This document shows positions 28,539 to 38,338 of a stretch of DNA of 64,000 bases, in pieces (the stretch's first letter is position 1; each line of letters begins with the position of its first letter). This DNA is from Microbulbifer yueqingensis. Lineage in GTDB: Bacteria; Pseudomonadota; Gammaproteobacteria; Pseudomonadales; Cellvibrionaceae. The stretch lies in contig NZ_FNFH01000002.1 in the NCBI RefSeq assembly GCF_900100355.1, forward strand, positions 62,001 to 126,000, written 5' to 3'. The position numbers and the translations under genes are program-made. Below the pieces are notes generated by a model. The model did not search any database. It was not told the origin of the DNA and saw only the letters and a program-made list of their open reading frames with translations.

Positions 28539-29275
28539 TGCTCGTCACTCTCCTGTGCCGGCTTGCTTTCACTCTCTTCCTGTTCCGCTGCTGCTTCGGT
28601 TCCGGTATCTGCGCCTGTTGCGGTTGCGCCGATGCTCTCCGCCTTCAGCCGCAGCAGTTGGGCGCTCCCGGCCTGTTCCGGCAGCAGCAGGGCCAGCGCT
28701 TCCTCATAGGCCGACCTGGCGGCGGGCTCGTCACCCCGCTGGAGGAGGATATCGCCGCGGGTCTCGGCGTAGAGGGCGGCGAATGCTTCGGGCACATCCC
28801 CTTCCAGCAACTTCAGCGCTTCTTCGGACTTGCCCCGCGCACTCTTCACGGCTGCCAGGCGACGCTTGGCGACCAGCTCCAGCGAGGTCTCGGAAGCGTT
28901 GTCCAGCACCCACTGGAGCTGTTTCTCGGCCTCTTCCAGGTCGTTATCATCCGCGGCCAGTGCCGCCAGGTGCAGGGCTGCCTGGGAGGCGTAGATACGG
29001 TCGCCGAATTCGTCTTTCAGCTGGCGCGCCAGGCTATTTGCCGTCGTCAGCTGCTTGTTGTCCGGCTCGCCCTGGTTCGCACTCACCGCCTGCAGGAAGC
29101 CCTGGTAGAGATCGGAGGCCTCTTCCGCGGAAGCGCGCTCGTTGCCCTGCCAGAACTGATAGCCGAAGTAACCCGCCAGGGCCAGCACCACGCCAGTGAC
29201 AATCCCCTTGCCATTCTCCGCCCACCAGCGCTTCAGCGTTTCTATTTGTTCTTCTTCGGTAATATGGTCAGCCAT
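28535..29275 (-). CDS. yfgM: YfgM family ancillary SecYEG translocon subunit
   Basis: A single-pass inner-membrane protein with a periplasmic TPR region. YfgM works with PpiD at the Sec translocon. The N-terminus (ADHITEEEQIETLKRWWAENGK) is typical, followed by the membrane helix GIVTGVVLALAGYFGYQFW. Helical TPR-like repeats follow, with an acidic, low-complexity C-terminal tail. The ATG at 29275 gives 246 residues. A longer reading to 29413 runs into the hisS end and has no family match. It sits between hisS and bamB, the usual order. Confidence 0.92.
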   Translation of the reverse strand: MADHITEEEQIETLKRWWAENGKGIVTGVVLALAGYFGYQFWQGNERASAEEASDLYQGFLQAVSANQGEPDNKQLTTANSLARQLKDEFGDRIYASQAALHLAALAADDNDLEEAEKQLQWVLDNASETSLELVAKRRLAAVKSARGKSEEALKLLEGDVPEAFAALYAETRGDILLQRGDEPAARSAYEEALALLLPEQAGSAQLLRLKAESIGATATGADTGTEAAAEQEESESKPAQESDEQ

Positions 29276-29381
29276 GGGTAACTCGTCTTTCCTGTGATTG
29301 TTTGAGACTTCCCGCAGTGACGGTCGCCGGCTGCGACCAGACTGATCGCCGGCACATACCGTCGCTGCACAATTCTGTGGT

Positions 29382-30644
29382 TCAGCCCTGGAGCACCGCG
29401 GCCAGGTCGGCAACAGCCACGGTCTGCTGCGGTTCGTCAGCGCGCAGGAACTTGACAGTTACCTGGCCCGCTGCGGCCTCGTCCTCACCGATGATCAGTG
29501 CGAAGTCGGCGCTGCTCTTGTCGGCCTTCTTCATCTGGCTCTTGAAACTGCCGCCGCCGCAGTGGGTCTGCAGGCGCAACCACGGCAGGCTGTCGCGGAT
29601 CTGTTCCGCAGCCGTCAGGGCCGCCGATTGTACATCACCTACCGCGACCAGGTAGGCATCGACCTGCTGCTCCAGTGCCTCGGGAAGCACCTCCAGGGTC
29701 TGCAGCAACAGCACCAGGCGCTCGACGCCCAGGCCGAAACCAACCGCGGGCGTAGGCTTGCCGCCCATCTGCTCCACCAGGCCATCGTACCGGCCACCGG
29801 CGCAGACGGTGCCCTGGGCCCCCAGGCTGTCAGTGACCCACTCAAACACGGTCTTGCCGTAATAGTCCAGCCCGCGCACCAGCCGCGGGTTGATTTCGTA
29901 TTCGATCCCGGCAGCGTCCAGCATCTGGCGCAGGCTGGCAAAGTGCGCCGCGGATTCCTGGTCGAGGAAGTCCAGTAGACAGGGAGCATCGGCCAGCAGT
30001 TCCTGCGTCTGGGTATTCTTGCTGTCGAGGATGCGCAGCGGATTGCGCTCCAGGCGGCGCTGGCTGTCTTCATCGAGCTGGTCTCGGCGCTCTTCCAGGT
30101 ATGCCACCAGGGCCTCGCGGTAGGCGGCGCGGCTTTCGCTGTTGCCGAGCGAATTCAGCTGCAGCCGCACATGGTCGGCCACACCCAGCTGGCGCCACAG
30201 GCGCGCGGTCATGATGAGGATTTCTGCATCGATATCCGGGCCCTCGATGCCAAACACCTCCACCCCAAACTGGTGAAACTGGCGCAGCCGACCCTTCTGC
30301 GGGCGCTCATAGCGGAACATGGGGCCGAAATACCACAGCCGCTGGGGCGTGGTCAGCAGGTTGTTCTGTATGCCAGCCCGCACGGTACCCGCCGTGCCTT
30401 CCGGGCGCAGGGTGACACTGTCGCCGCTCTTGTCGTCGAAGGTATACATCTCCTTCTCGACGATATCGGTGGCCTCACCCACCGCCCGGCTGAACAGCTG
30501 GGTGACTTCCAGCAGCGGGGTGCGGATTTCGCTGTAGCCATAGCGGGCAAAGAGCTCGCTCAGCGTGGATTCCACATACTGCCAGGTGGGGGAGTCTGCC
30601 GGCAGCAGGTCGTTCATGCCGCGAATTGCGCGAAGCTGTTTCAA
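29382..30644 (-). CDS. hisS: Histidyl-tRNA synthetase
   Basis: Class II synthetase that charges tRNA-His. The N-terminus IRGMNDLLP, motif 2 ([20 protein letters not shown]) and the HisA motif [12 protein letters not shown] are visible. Motif 3 is in [16 protein letters not shown]-terminal anticodon-binding domain follows. The start is a TTG at 30644 with TAAGGA 7 nt upstream; no ATG fits as well. The product is 420 residues (E. coli 424). Confidence 0.97.
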   Translation of the reverse strand: MKQLRAIRGMNDLLPADSPTWQYVESTLSELFARYGYSEIRTPLLEVTQLFSRAVGEATDIVEKEMYTFDDKSGDSVTLRPEGTAGTVRAGIQNNLLTTPQRLWYFGPMFRYERPQKGRLRQFHQFGVEVFGIEGPDIDAEILIMTARLWRQLGVADHVRLQLNSLGNSESRAAYREALVAYLEERRDQLDEDSQRRLERNPLRILDSKNTQTQELLADAPCLLDFLDQESAAHFASLRQMLDAAGIEYEINPRLVRGLDYYGKTVFEWVTDSLGAQGTVCAGGRYDGLVEQMGGKPTPAVGFGLGVERLVLLLQTLEVLPEALEQQVDAYLVAVGDVQSAALTAAEQIRDSLPWLRLQTHCGGGSFKSQMKKADKSSADFALIIGEDEAAAGQVTVKFLRADEPQQTVAVADLAAVLQG

Positions 30645-30698
30645 CGGTATTCCTTAATCGTGTAACTCAAACTTGTTTTGACTTGCGGGGAGTGTCGC

Positions 30699-31811
30699 TC
30701 AGGACCTGGCGATGATGTCCGCTTCACTGGCTTCCTTGGCCGCCGCCTTTTCGCGGATCAGGCGCTCGAGGTCATCGACCAGGTTCTCGTTCCTGAACTT
30801 GCGGTCCGGTTGCCCATCCACGTAGATCGCGTGGCTCGGGGTGCCCCCGGCAAGGCCTATATCCGCCTCCCTGGCCTCGCCGGGCCCGTTGACGATACAG
30901 CCGATCACGGCGACATCGAGGGGCGTGGTAATGTCCTCGAGGCGCGTCTCCAGCTCGTTCATGGTCTTGACCACATCGAAGTTCTGGCGCGAACAGCTGG
31001 GGCAGGCAATAAAATTGATGCCCTTGGTGCGCAGCCGCAGGCTCTTCAGCAGGTCCCAGCCCACCTTGACCTCTTCGACCGGGTCCGCCGCCAGCGACAC
31101 CCGCAGCGTATCGCCGATGCCGTCCAGCAGCAGCGCCCCGAGACCGATGGCGGACTTGACCGTACCCGAGCGAAGACCGCCCGCCTCGGTTATCCCGAGA
31201 TGCAGTGGCTGCTCGATCTGCTGGGCCAGCTTGCGGTAGGCAGCGGTGGCCATGAAGATATCGGAAGCCTTGACGCTCACCTTGAAATCCTGGAAGTCGA
31301 GGCTGTCGAGTATCTCCACGTGGCGCAGCGCAGACTCCACCAGGGCATCAGGGGTCGGCTCGCCATACTTTTTCTGCAGGTCCTTCTCGAGGGACCCGGC
31401 ATTGACACCGATACGGATCGGGATGCCGAGGTCGCGGGCCTTGTCGACCACCGCCCGGATACGCTTCTCGCGACCGATGTTGCCCGGGTTGATTCGCAGG
31501 CAGTCCACACCCAGGTCTGCCACCCGCAGGGCGATGCGGTAATCGAAATGGATATCGGCCACCAGCGGCACGGAGACCTGTTTCTTGATCTCGCCGAAGG
31601 CCTCGGCAGCATCCATGCTGGGCACAGATACCCGCACGATATCCGCCCCGGCCTGCTCCAGTCGCTGGACCTGGCCGACGGTGGCCGCCACATCGCAGGT
31701 ATCCGTATTGGTCATGCTCTGTACCGATATCGGCGCTCCGCCCCCGACGGGCACATTGCCGACCATGATCTGGCGCGACACGCGGCGGACGATAGGTGAC
31801 TCGAATTGCAT
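30699..31811 (-). CDS. ispG: 4-hydroxy-3-methylbut-2-en-1-yl diphosphate synthase (IspG/GcpE)
   Basis: Fe-S enzyme of the MEP isoprenoid pathway that converts MEcPP to HMBPP. The N-terminal TIM-barrel segments [17 protein letters not shown] and RINPGNIG are present. The C-terminal cluster ligands are visible in CPSCSRQ and [10 protein letters not shown]. The product is 370 residues (E. coli 372). It needs a [4Fe-4S] cluster, which ties it to the nearby isc genes. It follows rodZ on the minus strand across a 102-nt gap with a perfect 11-bp hairpin. Confidence 0.97.
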   Translation of the reverse strand: MQFESPIVRRVSRQIMVGNVPVGGGAPISVQSMTNTDTCDVAATVGQVQRLEQAGADIVRVSVPSMDAAEAFGEIKKQVSVPLVADIHFDYRIALRVADLGVDCLRINPGNIGREKRIRAVVDKARDLGIPIRIGVNAGSLEKDLQKKYGEPTPDALVESALRHVEILDSLDFQDFKVSVKASDIFMATAAYRKLAQQIEQPLHLGITEAGGLRSGTVKSAIGLGALLLDGIGDTLRVSLAADPVEEVKVGWDLLKSLRLRTKGINFIACPSCSRQNFDVVKTMNELETRLEDITTPLDVAVIGCIVNGPGEAREADIGLAGGTPSHAIYVDGQPDRKFRNENLVDDLERLIREKAAAKEASEADIIARS

Positions 31812-31869
31812 AGGGCTGACCTGCCAGTTTCGCAGATTGAAAAAATCGAGGGGGAATTATAGAGAGATT

Positions 31870-31896
31870 GGGCGCAAACCTACAGGGTTTGCGCCC
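31870..31896 (-). repeat. Perfect 11-bp hairpin between rodZ and ispG
   Basis: GGGCGCAAACC tacag GGTTTGCGCCC is a perfect stem with a 5-nt loop. There is no T tract on either side, so it is not a classical terminator. Its place suggests an mRNA processing or attenuation element. Confidence 0.55.
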
Positions 31897-31913
31897 GGGG
31901 GAAGAGGGACGGG

Positions 31914-33044
31914 TCAGTGCCCGACAGTGATACGGCGGGTGCGACGGTTACCGAGCGGCGAACTGTCCACCAGCTCGCCCTCGAAGCGCACCTCGGTGGC
32001 CGCTGCATTGCCGAGCATCAGCTTGAAGGGCGGCTCGCCGCGGAGGTCCACGCCCGAGCCCGCCGGCTGGAGCTTGGCAACCAGCACACTGCCACTGGCG
32101 TCTTTCACTTCGATCCAGGCGTCCTCGGCAAAACTCAGTTGCAGGCGCGCCTGGGCCGCTGCGGTCTCCGCGGCTGCGGCAACAGCGGCATCGACCGGGG
32201 ACGCCTGCGTTTCATTGCCGGTGACTGGACTGCCCACGGGCTCAGAGAGGCTAGCAGGTTCCGGCTCAGTCACCGCCGGCGATTCAACCGCCGCCGCAGC
32301 CACGTCGGACCGGATAGTCGCGGTGCCAGTCGGCTCCGCAGGTGCGGTGTCGGCCGCGCCCTCTGCCGGGAGTTCCGCAGATACAGCCGGTTCGGTAACC
32401 GCCTCGGCCACCGCATCGCCGCCCGGGGCAGAAAGCGAATCGCCGGCCTCGTCCGCATTAACGGAAACCGCTCCAGGGGCCACCTGCTCTTCGGCTGCCA
32501 GGTCAACGTCATCGCCGACAAATTCGGGATGCGCCGGCTCCGCGACTGGCGCAGACGCGGTTTCGGCGACCTCGCTCACGGCAGCCACCGATGGGGCAGT
32601 CCCATCATTGCCGTTCATCCACCAGAAAGCCCCGCCGACGGCTATCAGCGACACCAACGCCAGTCCGGACAAGCCGCGCCGGCCACCGGCGACCGGGCCG
32701 GAGTCCCGCTGGACATGATCCAGTATCGCAGGGGTGTCCTCTTCCTGGCCGCAATAGCCCGAATAGGCCTGCAGGATCGGGGCCTCGTCGATATCCAGCT
32801 CCTTGCAGATGTTGCGGATATACCCCTTGATGTACAGGGACGCCGGGAGCCGTGCGTAGTCGTCGTTCTCCAGCAGGGTCAGCTTGTCCCCGATAAAGCA
32901 CATGCGCTCGGAGAGTTCTTTGCGGCTCAGGCCGGCCGCTTCGCGCGCACGGCGGATCAGGGTACCCGGAGTATCTCCGGACACCGGCTGGTTGCGGGGG
33001 GAGGCCTCCGCCTCATTTACAGTTTCGGACTGGTTAACCGTCAT
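31914..33044 (-). CDS. rodZ: Cytoskeletal cell-shape protein RodZ
   Basis: Bitopic membrane protein that links MreB to the cell-wall elongation machinery. The N-terminal cytoplasmic helix-turn-helix domain includes RRAREAAGLSRKELSERM and LPASLYIKGYIRNICKELDID. A membrane helix (LSGLALVSLIAVGGAFWWM) follows at about residue 127. Then comes a long Ala/Pro/Glu-rich periplasmic linker and a beta-rich C-terminal DUF4115 domain starting near AQARLQLSFAEDAWIEVKDA. The product is 376 residues (E. coli 337). The start overlaps the end of pilF by 11 nt. Confidence 0.93.
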   Translation of the reverse strand: MTVNQSETVNEAEASPRNQPVSGDTPGTLIRRAREAAGLSRKELSERMCFIGDKLTLLENDDYARLPASLYIKGYIRNICKELDIDEAPILQAYSGYCGQEEDTPAILDHVQRDSGPVAGGRRGLSGLALVSLIAVGGAFWWMNGNDGTAPSVAAVSEVAETASAPVAEPAHPEFVGDDVDLAAEEQVAPGAVSVNADEAGDSLSAPGGDAVAEAVTEPAVSAELPAEGAADTAPAEPTGTATIRSDVAAAAVESPAVTEPEPASLSEPVGSPVTGNETQASPVDAAVAAAAETAAAQARLQLSFAEDAWIEVKDASGSVLVAKLQPAGSGVDLRGEPPFKLMLGNAAATEVRFEGELVDSSPLGNRRTRRITVGH

Positions 33045-33813
33045 TGGCCATCATCTTCTGGTATTTGAGCGTTTCCGCCGAATAGGGATAAAGGTTCTTC
33101 AGGGCGAGTCCGTAACTGCGTTCCTTGTCGCGGTTGCCAAAAATCTTCTCTATGCGGATCCCGAGCCACAGCGACTGGGGGACCTGCCGGTTTTTTGCAC
33201 TGTAGCGATCCAGGTAGTGCTTAGCCTCTGTATAGGCACCAGTGTCAAACTTGAGTTCCGCCAGGTCCAGCAACGCCTGGGGCAGGTCGCTGTCCAGCGC
33301 CAGTGCGCGTGTATAGGCCTTTTCAGCCTCGACCTCCTTGCCCAGCTCGCGCGCGCACCGCCCGAGGTTGGTCAGCGCATAGGAGCGGCGGTTGTAGGTG
33401 AGGTCCTCGGAGGCGATGCGGAACTGCTCCAGCGCATCCTCGTAGCGGCCCTGCTGGTAAAGGAAGACCCCGTAGTTGGTGTGCGCCATGGAAAAATCGT
33501 CACCGTAGCGCAGCGCCTTGCGGAAGTGGTCCTCCGCCACCTCGAACTCCTGGTCAGCCTGGTACAGCAGCGCCAGGCCGTGATGGGCCCGCGGATCCCG
33601 CTTGCCCAGCTCCAGGGCTTTATTGAAGTGGTAACGTGCCAGGTCCCGGTTGCCCCCGGCCTTCAGGTAGCGCAGGCCCAGCTGGACATGGGTATCCAGG
33701 GCCTTGTCCAGGTTCACCTCGCCCCGATCGGGCAGGCCGGTGGTCACGCAGCCAGTGAGCCAGGCACTGAGGATCACTCCCGCCAATGGCAGGGCAAAGG
33801 ATTTGGAGAACAC
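33034..33813 (-). CDS. pilF: Type IV pilus biogenesis lipoprotein PilF/PilW
   Basis: Outer-membrane lipoprotein that helps the PilQ secretin localise and assemble. The signal peptide ends in lipobox LTGC-VTT. About six TPR repeats follow (for example LARYHFNKALELGKRDPRAHHGLALLY). The product is 259 residues, the family length. The start is a GTG with AGGTGA upstream. It lies between rlmN and rodZ, the order known from Pseudomonas. No other pilus gene is in this window. Confidence 0.9.
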   Translation of the reverse strand: MFSKSFALPLAGVILSAWLTGCVTTGLPDRGEVNLDKALDTHVQLGLRYLKAGGNRDLARYHFNKALELGKRDPRAHHGLALLYQADQEFEVAEDHFRKALRYGDDFSMAHTNYGVFLYQQGRYEDALEQFRIASEDLTYNRRSYALTNLGRCARELGKEVEAEKAYTRALALDSDLPQALLDLAELKFDTGAYTEAKHYLDRYSAKNRQVPQSLWLGIRIEKIFGNRDKERSYGLALKNLYPYSAETLKYQKMMANDG

Positions 33814-33884
33814 AACATCACCTGTAGTTTTTATAATGCGTTTCGCCGGGAAACGGCCGGCCGCCGGCTCTATGGGGTATCCCT

Positions 33885-35012
33885 TCAGCCAACGATCCTT
33901 ACCGGCTGTGCCGCGTTGCGGTAGCGCTCCGACCGGCGCGTGCGGTCGTTGACCGTGCCGGCCAACTGGCCACAGGCCGCGGCAATATCGTCCCCACGGG
34001 TAGTCCGCACGGTTACGGTAAAGCCTTTGTCCAGCAAAATCTGCTGAAAGCGTCGCAAAGCGTTATTACTTACCCGCTGGTAATCAGAGAGCTCAAACGG
34101 GTTAAAGGGTATCAGATTTATCTTGACAGGCACATCGCGCAGCAGGGCGGCAAGCTGCTCTGCATGTTCGGGACGGTCGTTGACCTCCCGCATCAGCGTG
34201 TACTCGATGGTCATTTTGCGGTGGGTGTCGGGCATCCGCTCGATATAGCGCTTGGCGCTGTCCAACAGCATGGCGATCGGGTACTTCCGATTGATCGGCA
34301 CGAGCTCGTTGCGCAGCTCATCATTGGGTGCATGGAGCGAGATTGCCAGGCTCACGTCTGTCACGTCCGCCAGCCTGTCCAGTGCGGGTACCACCCCGGA
34401 AGTGCTCAGGGTCACCCGGCGCTTGGAGATGCCGTAGGCATTGTCCTCCATCATCAGGTTCATCGCGTCGACCACATTGTCGAAGTTGAGCAGGGGCTCG
34501 CCCATGCCCATCATGACCACGTTGGTCACCTTGCGCGGTCCCTTGGGCTGGAGCTGTCCGAACGATTTGCACGCAATCCATACCTGGCCGATGATCTCGG
34601 CCGCGGTCAGGTCGCGGTTAAACCCCTGCTTGCCGGTGGCACAGAAACTGCAGTCCAGGGAACAGCCCACCTGGGAGGAGACACAGAGGGTGCCACGGTC
34701 TCCGTCGGGGATGTAGACGGTCTCGATGGCACTACCGCCCTCTACTTTAATCAGCCATTTGCGCGTGCCGTCGGCCGAGTCCCACTGGCCCAGCACCTCG
34801 GGGGCACAGATCTCGGCCACCTCGGCGAGCTTCTCCCGCAGCGCCTTGCTGACATTGGTCATCTGGGAAAAGTCGTCGACACCGTTCTGGTGGATCCACT
34901 TGAGCACCTGCACCGCACGGAAGCGCTTCTCGCCCAGCGACTCGAAGAACGCGGTCAGCTTTTCGACCGAAAGGCCTAGCAGATTCACTTTTTCGGTTTG
35001 TGGCTGGGTCAT
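33885..35012 (-). CDS. rlmN: 23S rRNA A2503 / tRNA A37 C2-methyltransferase RlmN
   Basis: Radical-SAM enzyme that makes 2-methyladenosine in 23S rRNA (A2503) and in some tRNAs. The cluster motif is [14 protein letters not shown] (C-X3-C-X2-C). The [10 protein letters not shown] and ISLHAPND segments and a C-terminal cysteine in AAACGQLAG fit the two-cysteine mechanism. The product is 375 residues. The ATG has GAGGTGAA upstream. Separated from ndk by a strong GC-rich hairpin. Confidence 0.96.
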   Translation of the reverse strand: MTQPQTEKVNLLGLSVEKLTAFFESLGEKRFRAVQVLKWIHQNGVDDFSQMTNVSKALREKLAEVAEICAPEVLGQWDSADGTRKWLIKVEGGSAIETVYIPDGDRGTLCVSSQVGCSLDCSFCATGKQGFNRDLTAAEIIGQVWIACKSFGQLQPKGPRKVTNVVMMGMGEPLLNFDNVVDAMNLMMEDNAYGISKRRVTLSTSGVVPALDRLADVTDVSLAISLHAPNDELRNELVPINRKYPIAMLLDSAKRYIERMPDTHRKMTIEYTLMREVNDRPEHAEQLAALLRDVPVKINLIPFNPFELSDYQRVSNNALRRFQQILLDKGFTVTVRTTRGDDIAAACGQLAGTVNDRTRRSERYRNAAQPVRIVG

Positions 35013-35035
35013 GGATTCACCTCGGGGAGTGGGCT

Positions 35036-35059
35036 GCGCCGGCCCGGACGGGCCGGCGC
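35036..35059 (-). terminator. GC-rich hairpin after ndk
   Basis: GCGCCGGCCC ggac GGGCCGGCGC is a perfect 10-bp stem in the 57-nt space between ndk and rlmN. There is no T tract, so it may be a weak terminator or an mRNA stabiliser. Confidence 0.45.
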
Positions 35060-35069
35060 GAACGCGGGC

Positions 35070-35498
35070 TTAGGCGCGCGGGCAGATTTCGTCGTCGGCA
35101 AAGAAGTAGCTGACTTCGCGCGCGGCAGACTCGGTGGAATCGGAACCGTGTACAGCGTTAGCGTCGATGCTGTTGGCGAAGTCTGCACGGATAGTACCGG
35201 CCTCGGCTTCCTTCGGGTTGGTGGCACCCATCAGGTCGCGGTTCGCCATGACAGCGTTCTCGCCTTCGAGTACCTGCACCACCACCGGACCGGAAGTCAT
35301 GAAATCCACCAGATCCTTGAAGAAGGGACGCTCCTTGTGCTCGGCGTAGAATCCCTCGGCTTTCTCTCGGCTCAGGTGCACCATTTTCATGGCGACGATG
35401 CGCAGGCCGGCCTTCTCGAAACGGCTTTCGATTTCGCCGATCACATTCTTGGCTACCGCGTCCGGCTTGATGATGGAAAGAGTGCGCTCCAGGGCCAT
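35070..35498 (-). CDS. ndk: Nucleoside diphosphate kinase
   Basis: Transfers phosphate between NTPs and NDPs through a phospho-histidine. The sequence [21 protein letters not shown] starts the fold, and the active-site histidine lies in NAVHGSDS. The product is 142 residues (E. coli 143). The ATG at 35498 has GGAGAA 5 nt upstream. An intrinsic terminator ends only about 30 nt before this start, so expression may be attenuated. Confidence 0.97.
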   Translation of the reverse strand: MALERTLSIIKPDAVAKNVIGEIESRFEKAGLRIVAMKMVHLSREKAEGFYAEHKERPFFKDLVDFMTSGPVVVQVLEGENAVMANRDLMGATNPKEAEAGTIRADFANSIDANAVHGSDSTESAAREVSYFFADDEICPRA

Positions 35499-35528
35499 TT
35501 TGTTCTCCAATTGACAATTTTTACATGC

Positions 35529-35552
35529 AAAAAGAGCAACCGCAGTTGCTCT
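35529..35552 (-). terminator. Intrinsic terminator upstream of ndk
   Basis: On the minus strand AGAGCAAC tgcg GTTGCTCT is followed by five T. It lies between iscX and ndk and can end the iscX transcript and the candidate leader RNA. Confidence 0.85.
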
Positions 35553-35644
35553 TCCTTGAATTCCTTCCTACGGCGGCCGGGCTTCCGCCCAGCCCCCGGC
35601 ACCGCGAAGGAGCCTGGCCAGCGCGGCCAGGCCGTTTCACGGCC
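35529..35644 (-). ncRNA. Candidate structured leader RNA or sRNA before ndk
   Basis: Read on the minus strand, a perfect TATAAT box (plus 35650-35655) is followed about 6 nt later by a chain of hairpins. P1 is GGCCGT gaa ACGGCC (35644-35630). P2 is CCTGGCC-5 nt-GGCCAGG (35631-35613). P3 is GGCTGGGC ggaa GCCCGGCC (35594-35575), with one G-U pair and a GNRA loop. A purine-rich linker comes next, then terminator stem AGAGCAAC tgcg GTTGCTCT with T5. The RNA would be about 116 nt and no coding frame fits it. It could be an attenuator for ndk or an independent small RNA. It is not the SRP RNA: the GGUCC-GGAAGGAAGCAGCC loop is absent. Confidence 0.5.
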
Positions 35645-35649
35645 GGCGG

Positions 35650-35678
35650 ATTATACGCACAACTGCACGAAGTTTGTA
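35650..35678 (-). promoter_or_regulatory. Candidate promoter of the ndk leader RNA
   Basis: A perfect TATAAT (minus strand, plus 35650-35655) has a poor -35 (TACAAA, plus 35673-35678) at 17 nt. Transcription would start near 35643, at the first hairpin. Confidence 0.45.
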
Positions 35679-35713
35679 CTACTTCCGCCGCCCCGCGACC
35701 GGGGAACGTCGCT

Positions 35714-35908
35714 TCAGTCAGCTTCCTCGATCCAGGCGGCCTGGATGGCCTCCAGGATCTTCTCACCACAGCGCGCCGGGTCATCATCGAAGCCGGGCAA
35801 CTCGATAACCCAGTTGCGCAGGTCGACGAAATTGACCCGCAGGGGGTCTACATCCGGGTGTGTGTCCACCAGCTCTATGGCGATGTCGTTGATGTCCGTC
35901 CACTTCAT
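35714..35908 (-). CDS. iscX: Fe-S cluster assembly protein IscX
   Basis: Small acidic protein that binds iron and IscS and tunes cluster assembly. The sequence KWTDINDIAIELVDTHPDVD is diagnostic, and FDDDPARCGEKILEAIQ is the C-terminal half. The ATG at 35908 has GGGGAGAA upstream and gives 64 residues (E. coli 66). It is last in the isc order iscR-S-U-A-hscB-A-fdx-iscX. A 40-nt gap separates it from fdx. Confidence 0.95.
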   Translation of the reverse strand: MKWTDINDIAIELVDTHPDVDPLRVNFVDLRNWVIELPGFDDDPARCGEKILEAIQAAWIEEAD

Positions 35909-35948
35909 GTGTGCGTCTTCTCCCCGTTGCTCATGCCCGACCGGCACG

Positions 35949-36287
35949 TCAGTGCTTTTCGGACACCTGGTTGATGGTGTATTTGGGTATCTCAACCACC
36001 AGGTCCTCGTCGTCTACGATAGCCTGGCACGACAGGCGAGACTCTGGCTCCAGCCCCCAGGCCTTGTCCAGCAGGTCCTCTTCCAGCTCGTCCGGCTCGC
36101 CGAGGGAGTCAAAACCCTCGCGAACGATCACATGGCAGGTGGTACAGGCGCAGGATTTCTCACAGGCGTGTTCGATTTCCACTCCGTTCGCCAGCGCCGC
36201 GTCGCAGACGCTGACGCCACTTTCCACTTCTACCACCTTGCCTTCCGGGCATATCTCTTCGTGGGGTAAAAATACGATTTTCGGCAT
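35949..36287 (-). CDS. fdx: Isc-type [2Fe-2S] ferredoxin
   Basis: Adrenodoxin-type ferredoxin that supplies electrons for Fe-S assembly on IscU. The cluster ligands C42, C48, C51 and C87 match E. coli Fdx, and an extra cysteine (C46) is also conserved there. The product is 112 residues (E. coli 111). It lies 99 nt downstream of hscA. Confidence 0.96.
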   Translation of the reverse strand: MPKIVFLPHEEICPEGKVVEVESGVSVCDAALANGVEIEHACEKSCACTTCHVIVREGFDSLGEPDELEEDLLDKAWGLEPESRLSCQAIVDDEDLVVEIPKYTINQVSEKH

Positions 36288-36386
36288 AGTGTGCTTACTC
36301 GCTATGGTCTCAAGGGCCGGGCAGCCCCAGGGCTGCCCGCGCCTTCACCCACCTTCCTTCCCCGGGCCGGGGTCGGTGCGGGCGTG

Positions 36387-38264
36387 TTATCGGTCGAATT
36401 CATCCAGCGTATGGCCCTGCATGGCACGCTTGATGGAGGCATCCATGCGCCTTGCGGCGAACGGCTCGGAGATCTCATTGAGCGCCTCGATACGCCGGCG
36501 GATCTCCTCCGCATCACCACCGTTGTGGGCGAGGCGCAGGGCCTCCATCGCCCGCTCCAGCTCATTGAGCTCATTTTCCCCCAGCAGTTCAGCGCCGTTC
36601 TCTTCCAGCGCCACCAGCAGGGCCTCCAGGGTCCGCTCGGCCTCTACCCTCGCCTCCCGCAATGCCCGCGCAGCCACGTCCTCTTCGGCGTGCTCATAGG
36701 AATCCTGCAGCATGCGGGTGATATCCGTCTCTTCCAGCCCATAGGACGGCTTTACGGTGATATCGGCGCTGACGCCACTGCTCTTCTCCATCGCGGTAAC
36801 CGACAGCAGGCCATCCGCATCCACCTGGAAGGTGACGCGGATGTGGGCCGCGCCCGCCACCATGGGGGGAATGCCGCGCAGCTCAAACCGCGCCAGCGAA
36901 CGGCAGTCCTGGACCAGCTCGCGCTCGCCCTGCACCACGTGTATCGCCATCGCCGTCTGGCCGTCCCTGAACGTGGTGAATTCCTGTGCCTTGGCCACCG
37001 GGATGGTGGTATTGCGGGGGATCAGCTTTTCCGTGAGCCCTCCCATGGTCTCGATACCCAGTGACAGCGGGATCACATCCAGCAGCAGCAGGTCGTCACG
37101 GGACTTGTTGCCCACCAGTACGTCGGCCTGCAGGGCCGCGCCGATGGCAACCACCTGGTCGGGATCGATGTCTGCGTGCGGCGCGCGGCCGAAGAAGCCC
37201 TCCACCCGCTCGCGTACACGCAACGTGCGGGTGGAACCGCCCACCAGCACCACTTCCCGGACTTCGCTGGTACCGACACCCGCGTCACGCAGGGCGCGCT
37301 TGCAGGCACGCAGGGTCTTGTCGATCATCGGGTCCAGCAGCGCTGCCATGGCCTCACGGTTCAAGTTGCCGCGCCAGTCACCATAGGAGATCTCCACCTC
37401 CGTACGGTCTGCCAGCGCCTCCTTGGCCGCACAGGCGCGATCCAGCAGGGCGCGCTGGGTGGCCACATCGTGGTCAGTGCCCAGCCCCGCCTGTTCCGCA
37501 ATCCAGCCGGCAATGGCGCGGTCGAAATCATCGCCGCCCAGCGCCGAGTCCCCGCCGGTGGACAACACCTCGAACACCCCGCGGGACAGCCGCAGGATGG
37601 AAATGTCGAAGGTGCCACCACCCAGGTCATAAACCGCGATCACCCCTTCCTCACCCTGGTCCAGCCCGTACGCCACCGCAGCCGCGGTGGGTTCGTTCAG
37701 CAGCCGCAGCACGTGCAGGCCCGCGAGCTTTGCCGCGTCCTTGGTCGCCTGGCGCTGGGCATCATCAAAGTAAGCTGGCACGGTGATCACGGCGCCATCC
37801 AGCTCGCCACCCAGGGCCTGGCCGCCACGCACCGCCAGGACTTTCAGGATCTCCGCGGATACCTGTACCGGGTTGACGGTCCCGGCTGCAGTTTCGATTG
37901 CCACCATGCCACCCTTGCCGGCATCCTCCCCGGACTGCACAAAGTGGTACGGCAGCTGGTCGCCGAAACTCTTTACATCGCCGATCCCGCGCCCCATGAA
38001 GCGCTTGATGGACAACATGGTGTTGTAGGGGTCTTCACCTGCACGCTCTCGCGCGGGCCTGCCCACGGTGACAGAAGCATCCGCACCGTAATGTACGGCA
38101 GAAGGGAGGATAAGACTGCCATCCTCCGCCGCGATGACCTCGGCACTGCCGCTGCGCACGGTGGCGACCAGCGAGTTGGTGGTGCCCAGGTCGATACCCA
38201 CGGCGCGCTTGCGCTGGTGGGGCTCGGGAGTCTGTCCGGGTTCGGAAATCTGCAGTAATGCCAT
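36387..38264 (-). CDS. hscA: Fe-S assembly chaperone HscA
   Basis: Hsp70-type ATPase specialised for releasing clusters from IscU. The N-terminal [14 protein letters not shown], the ATPase segments [21 protein letters not shown] and [15 protein letters not shown], and a substrate-binding domain are present. The product is 625 residues (E. coli 616). It follows hscB across 74 nt. Confidence 0.97.
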   Translation of the reverse strand: MALLQISEPGQTPEPHQRKRAVGIDLGTTNSLVATVRSGSAEVIAAEDGSLILPSAVHYGADASVTVGRPARERAGEDPYNTMLSIKRFMGRGIGDVKSFGDQLPYHFVQSGEDAGKGGMVAIETAAGTVNPVQVSAEILKVLAVRGGQALGGELDGAVITVPAYFDDAQRQATKDAAKLAGLHVLRLLNEPTAAAVAYGLDQGEEGVIAVYDLGGGTFDISILRLSRGVFEVLSTGGDSALGGDDFDRAIAGWIAEQAGLGTDHDVATQRALLDRACAAKEALADRTEVEISYGDWRGNLNREAMAALLDPMIDKTLRACKRALRDAGVGTSEVREVVLVGGSTRTLRVRERVEGFFGRAPHADIDPDQVVAIGAALQADVLVGNKSRDDLLLLDVIPLSLGIETMGGLTEKLIPRNTTIPVAKAQEFTTFRDGQTAMAIHVVQGERELVQDCRSLARFELRGIPPMVAGAAHIRVTFQVDADGLLSVTAMEKSSGVSADITVKPSYGLEETDITRMLQDSYEHAEEDVAARALREARVEAERTLEALLVALEENGAELLGENELNELERAMEALRLAHNGGDAEEIRRRIEALNEISEPFAARRMDASIKRAMQGHTLDEFDR

Positions 38265-38338
38265 CAGCTCACTCGTCTTCGCAATCGGTCACTTCAATAT
38301 CTCGGCGCCTTTCCCCGCGCCCTCGGCTACCCCAAGGC

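Noticed and set aside
28535-29413. Extended yfgM start at 29413
   Set aside because: The extra 46 residues run into the hisS end and do not resemble YfgM; the ATG at 29275 begins the conserved part.
35553-35644. SRP (4.5S) RNA in the ndk leader
   Set aside because: A GGAAGGAA stretch is present, but the conserved apical loop and matching helix are not.
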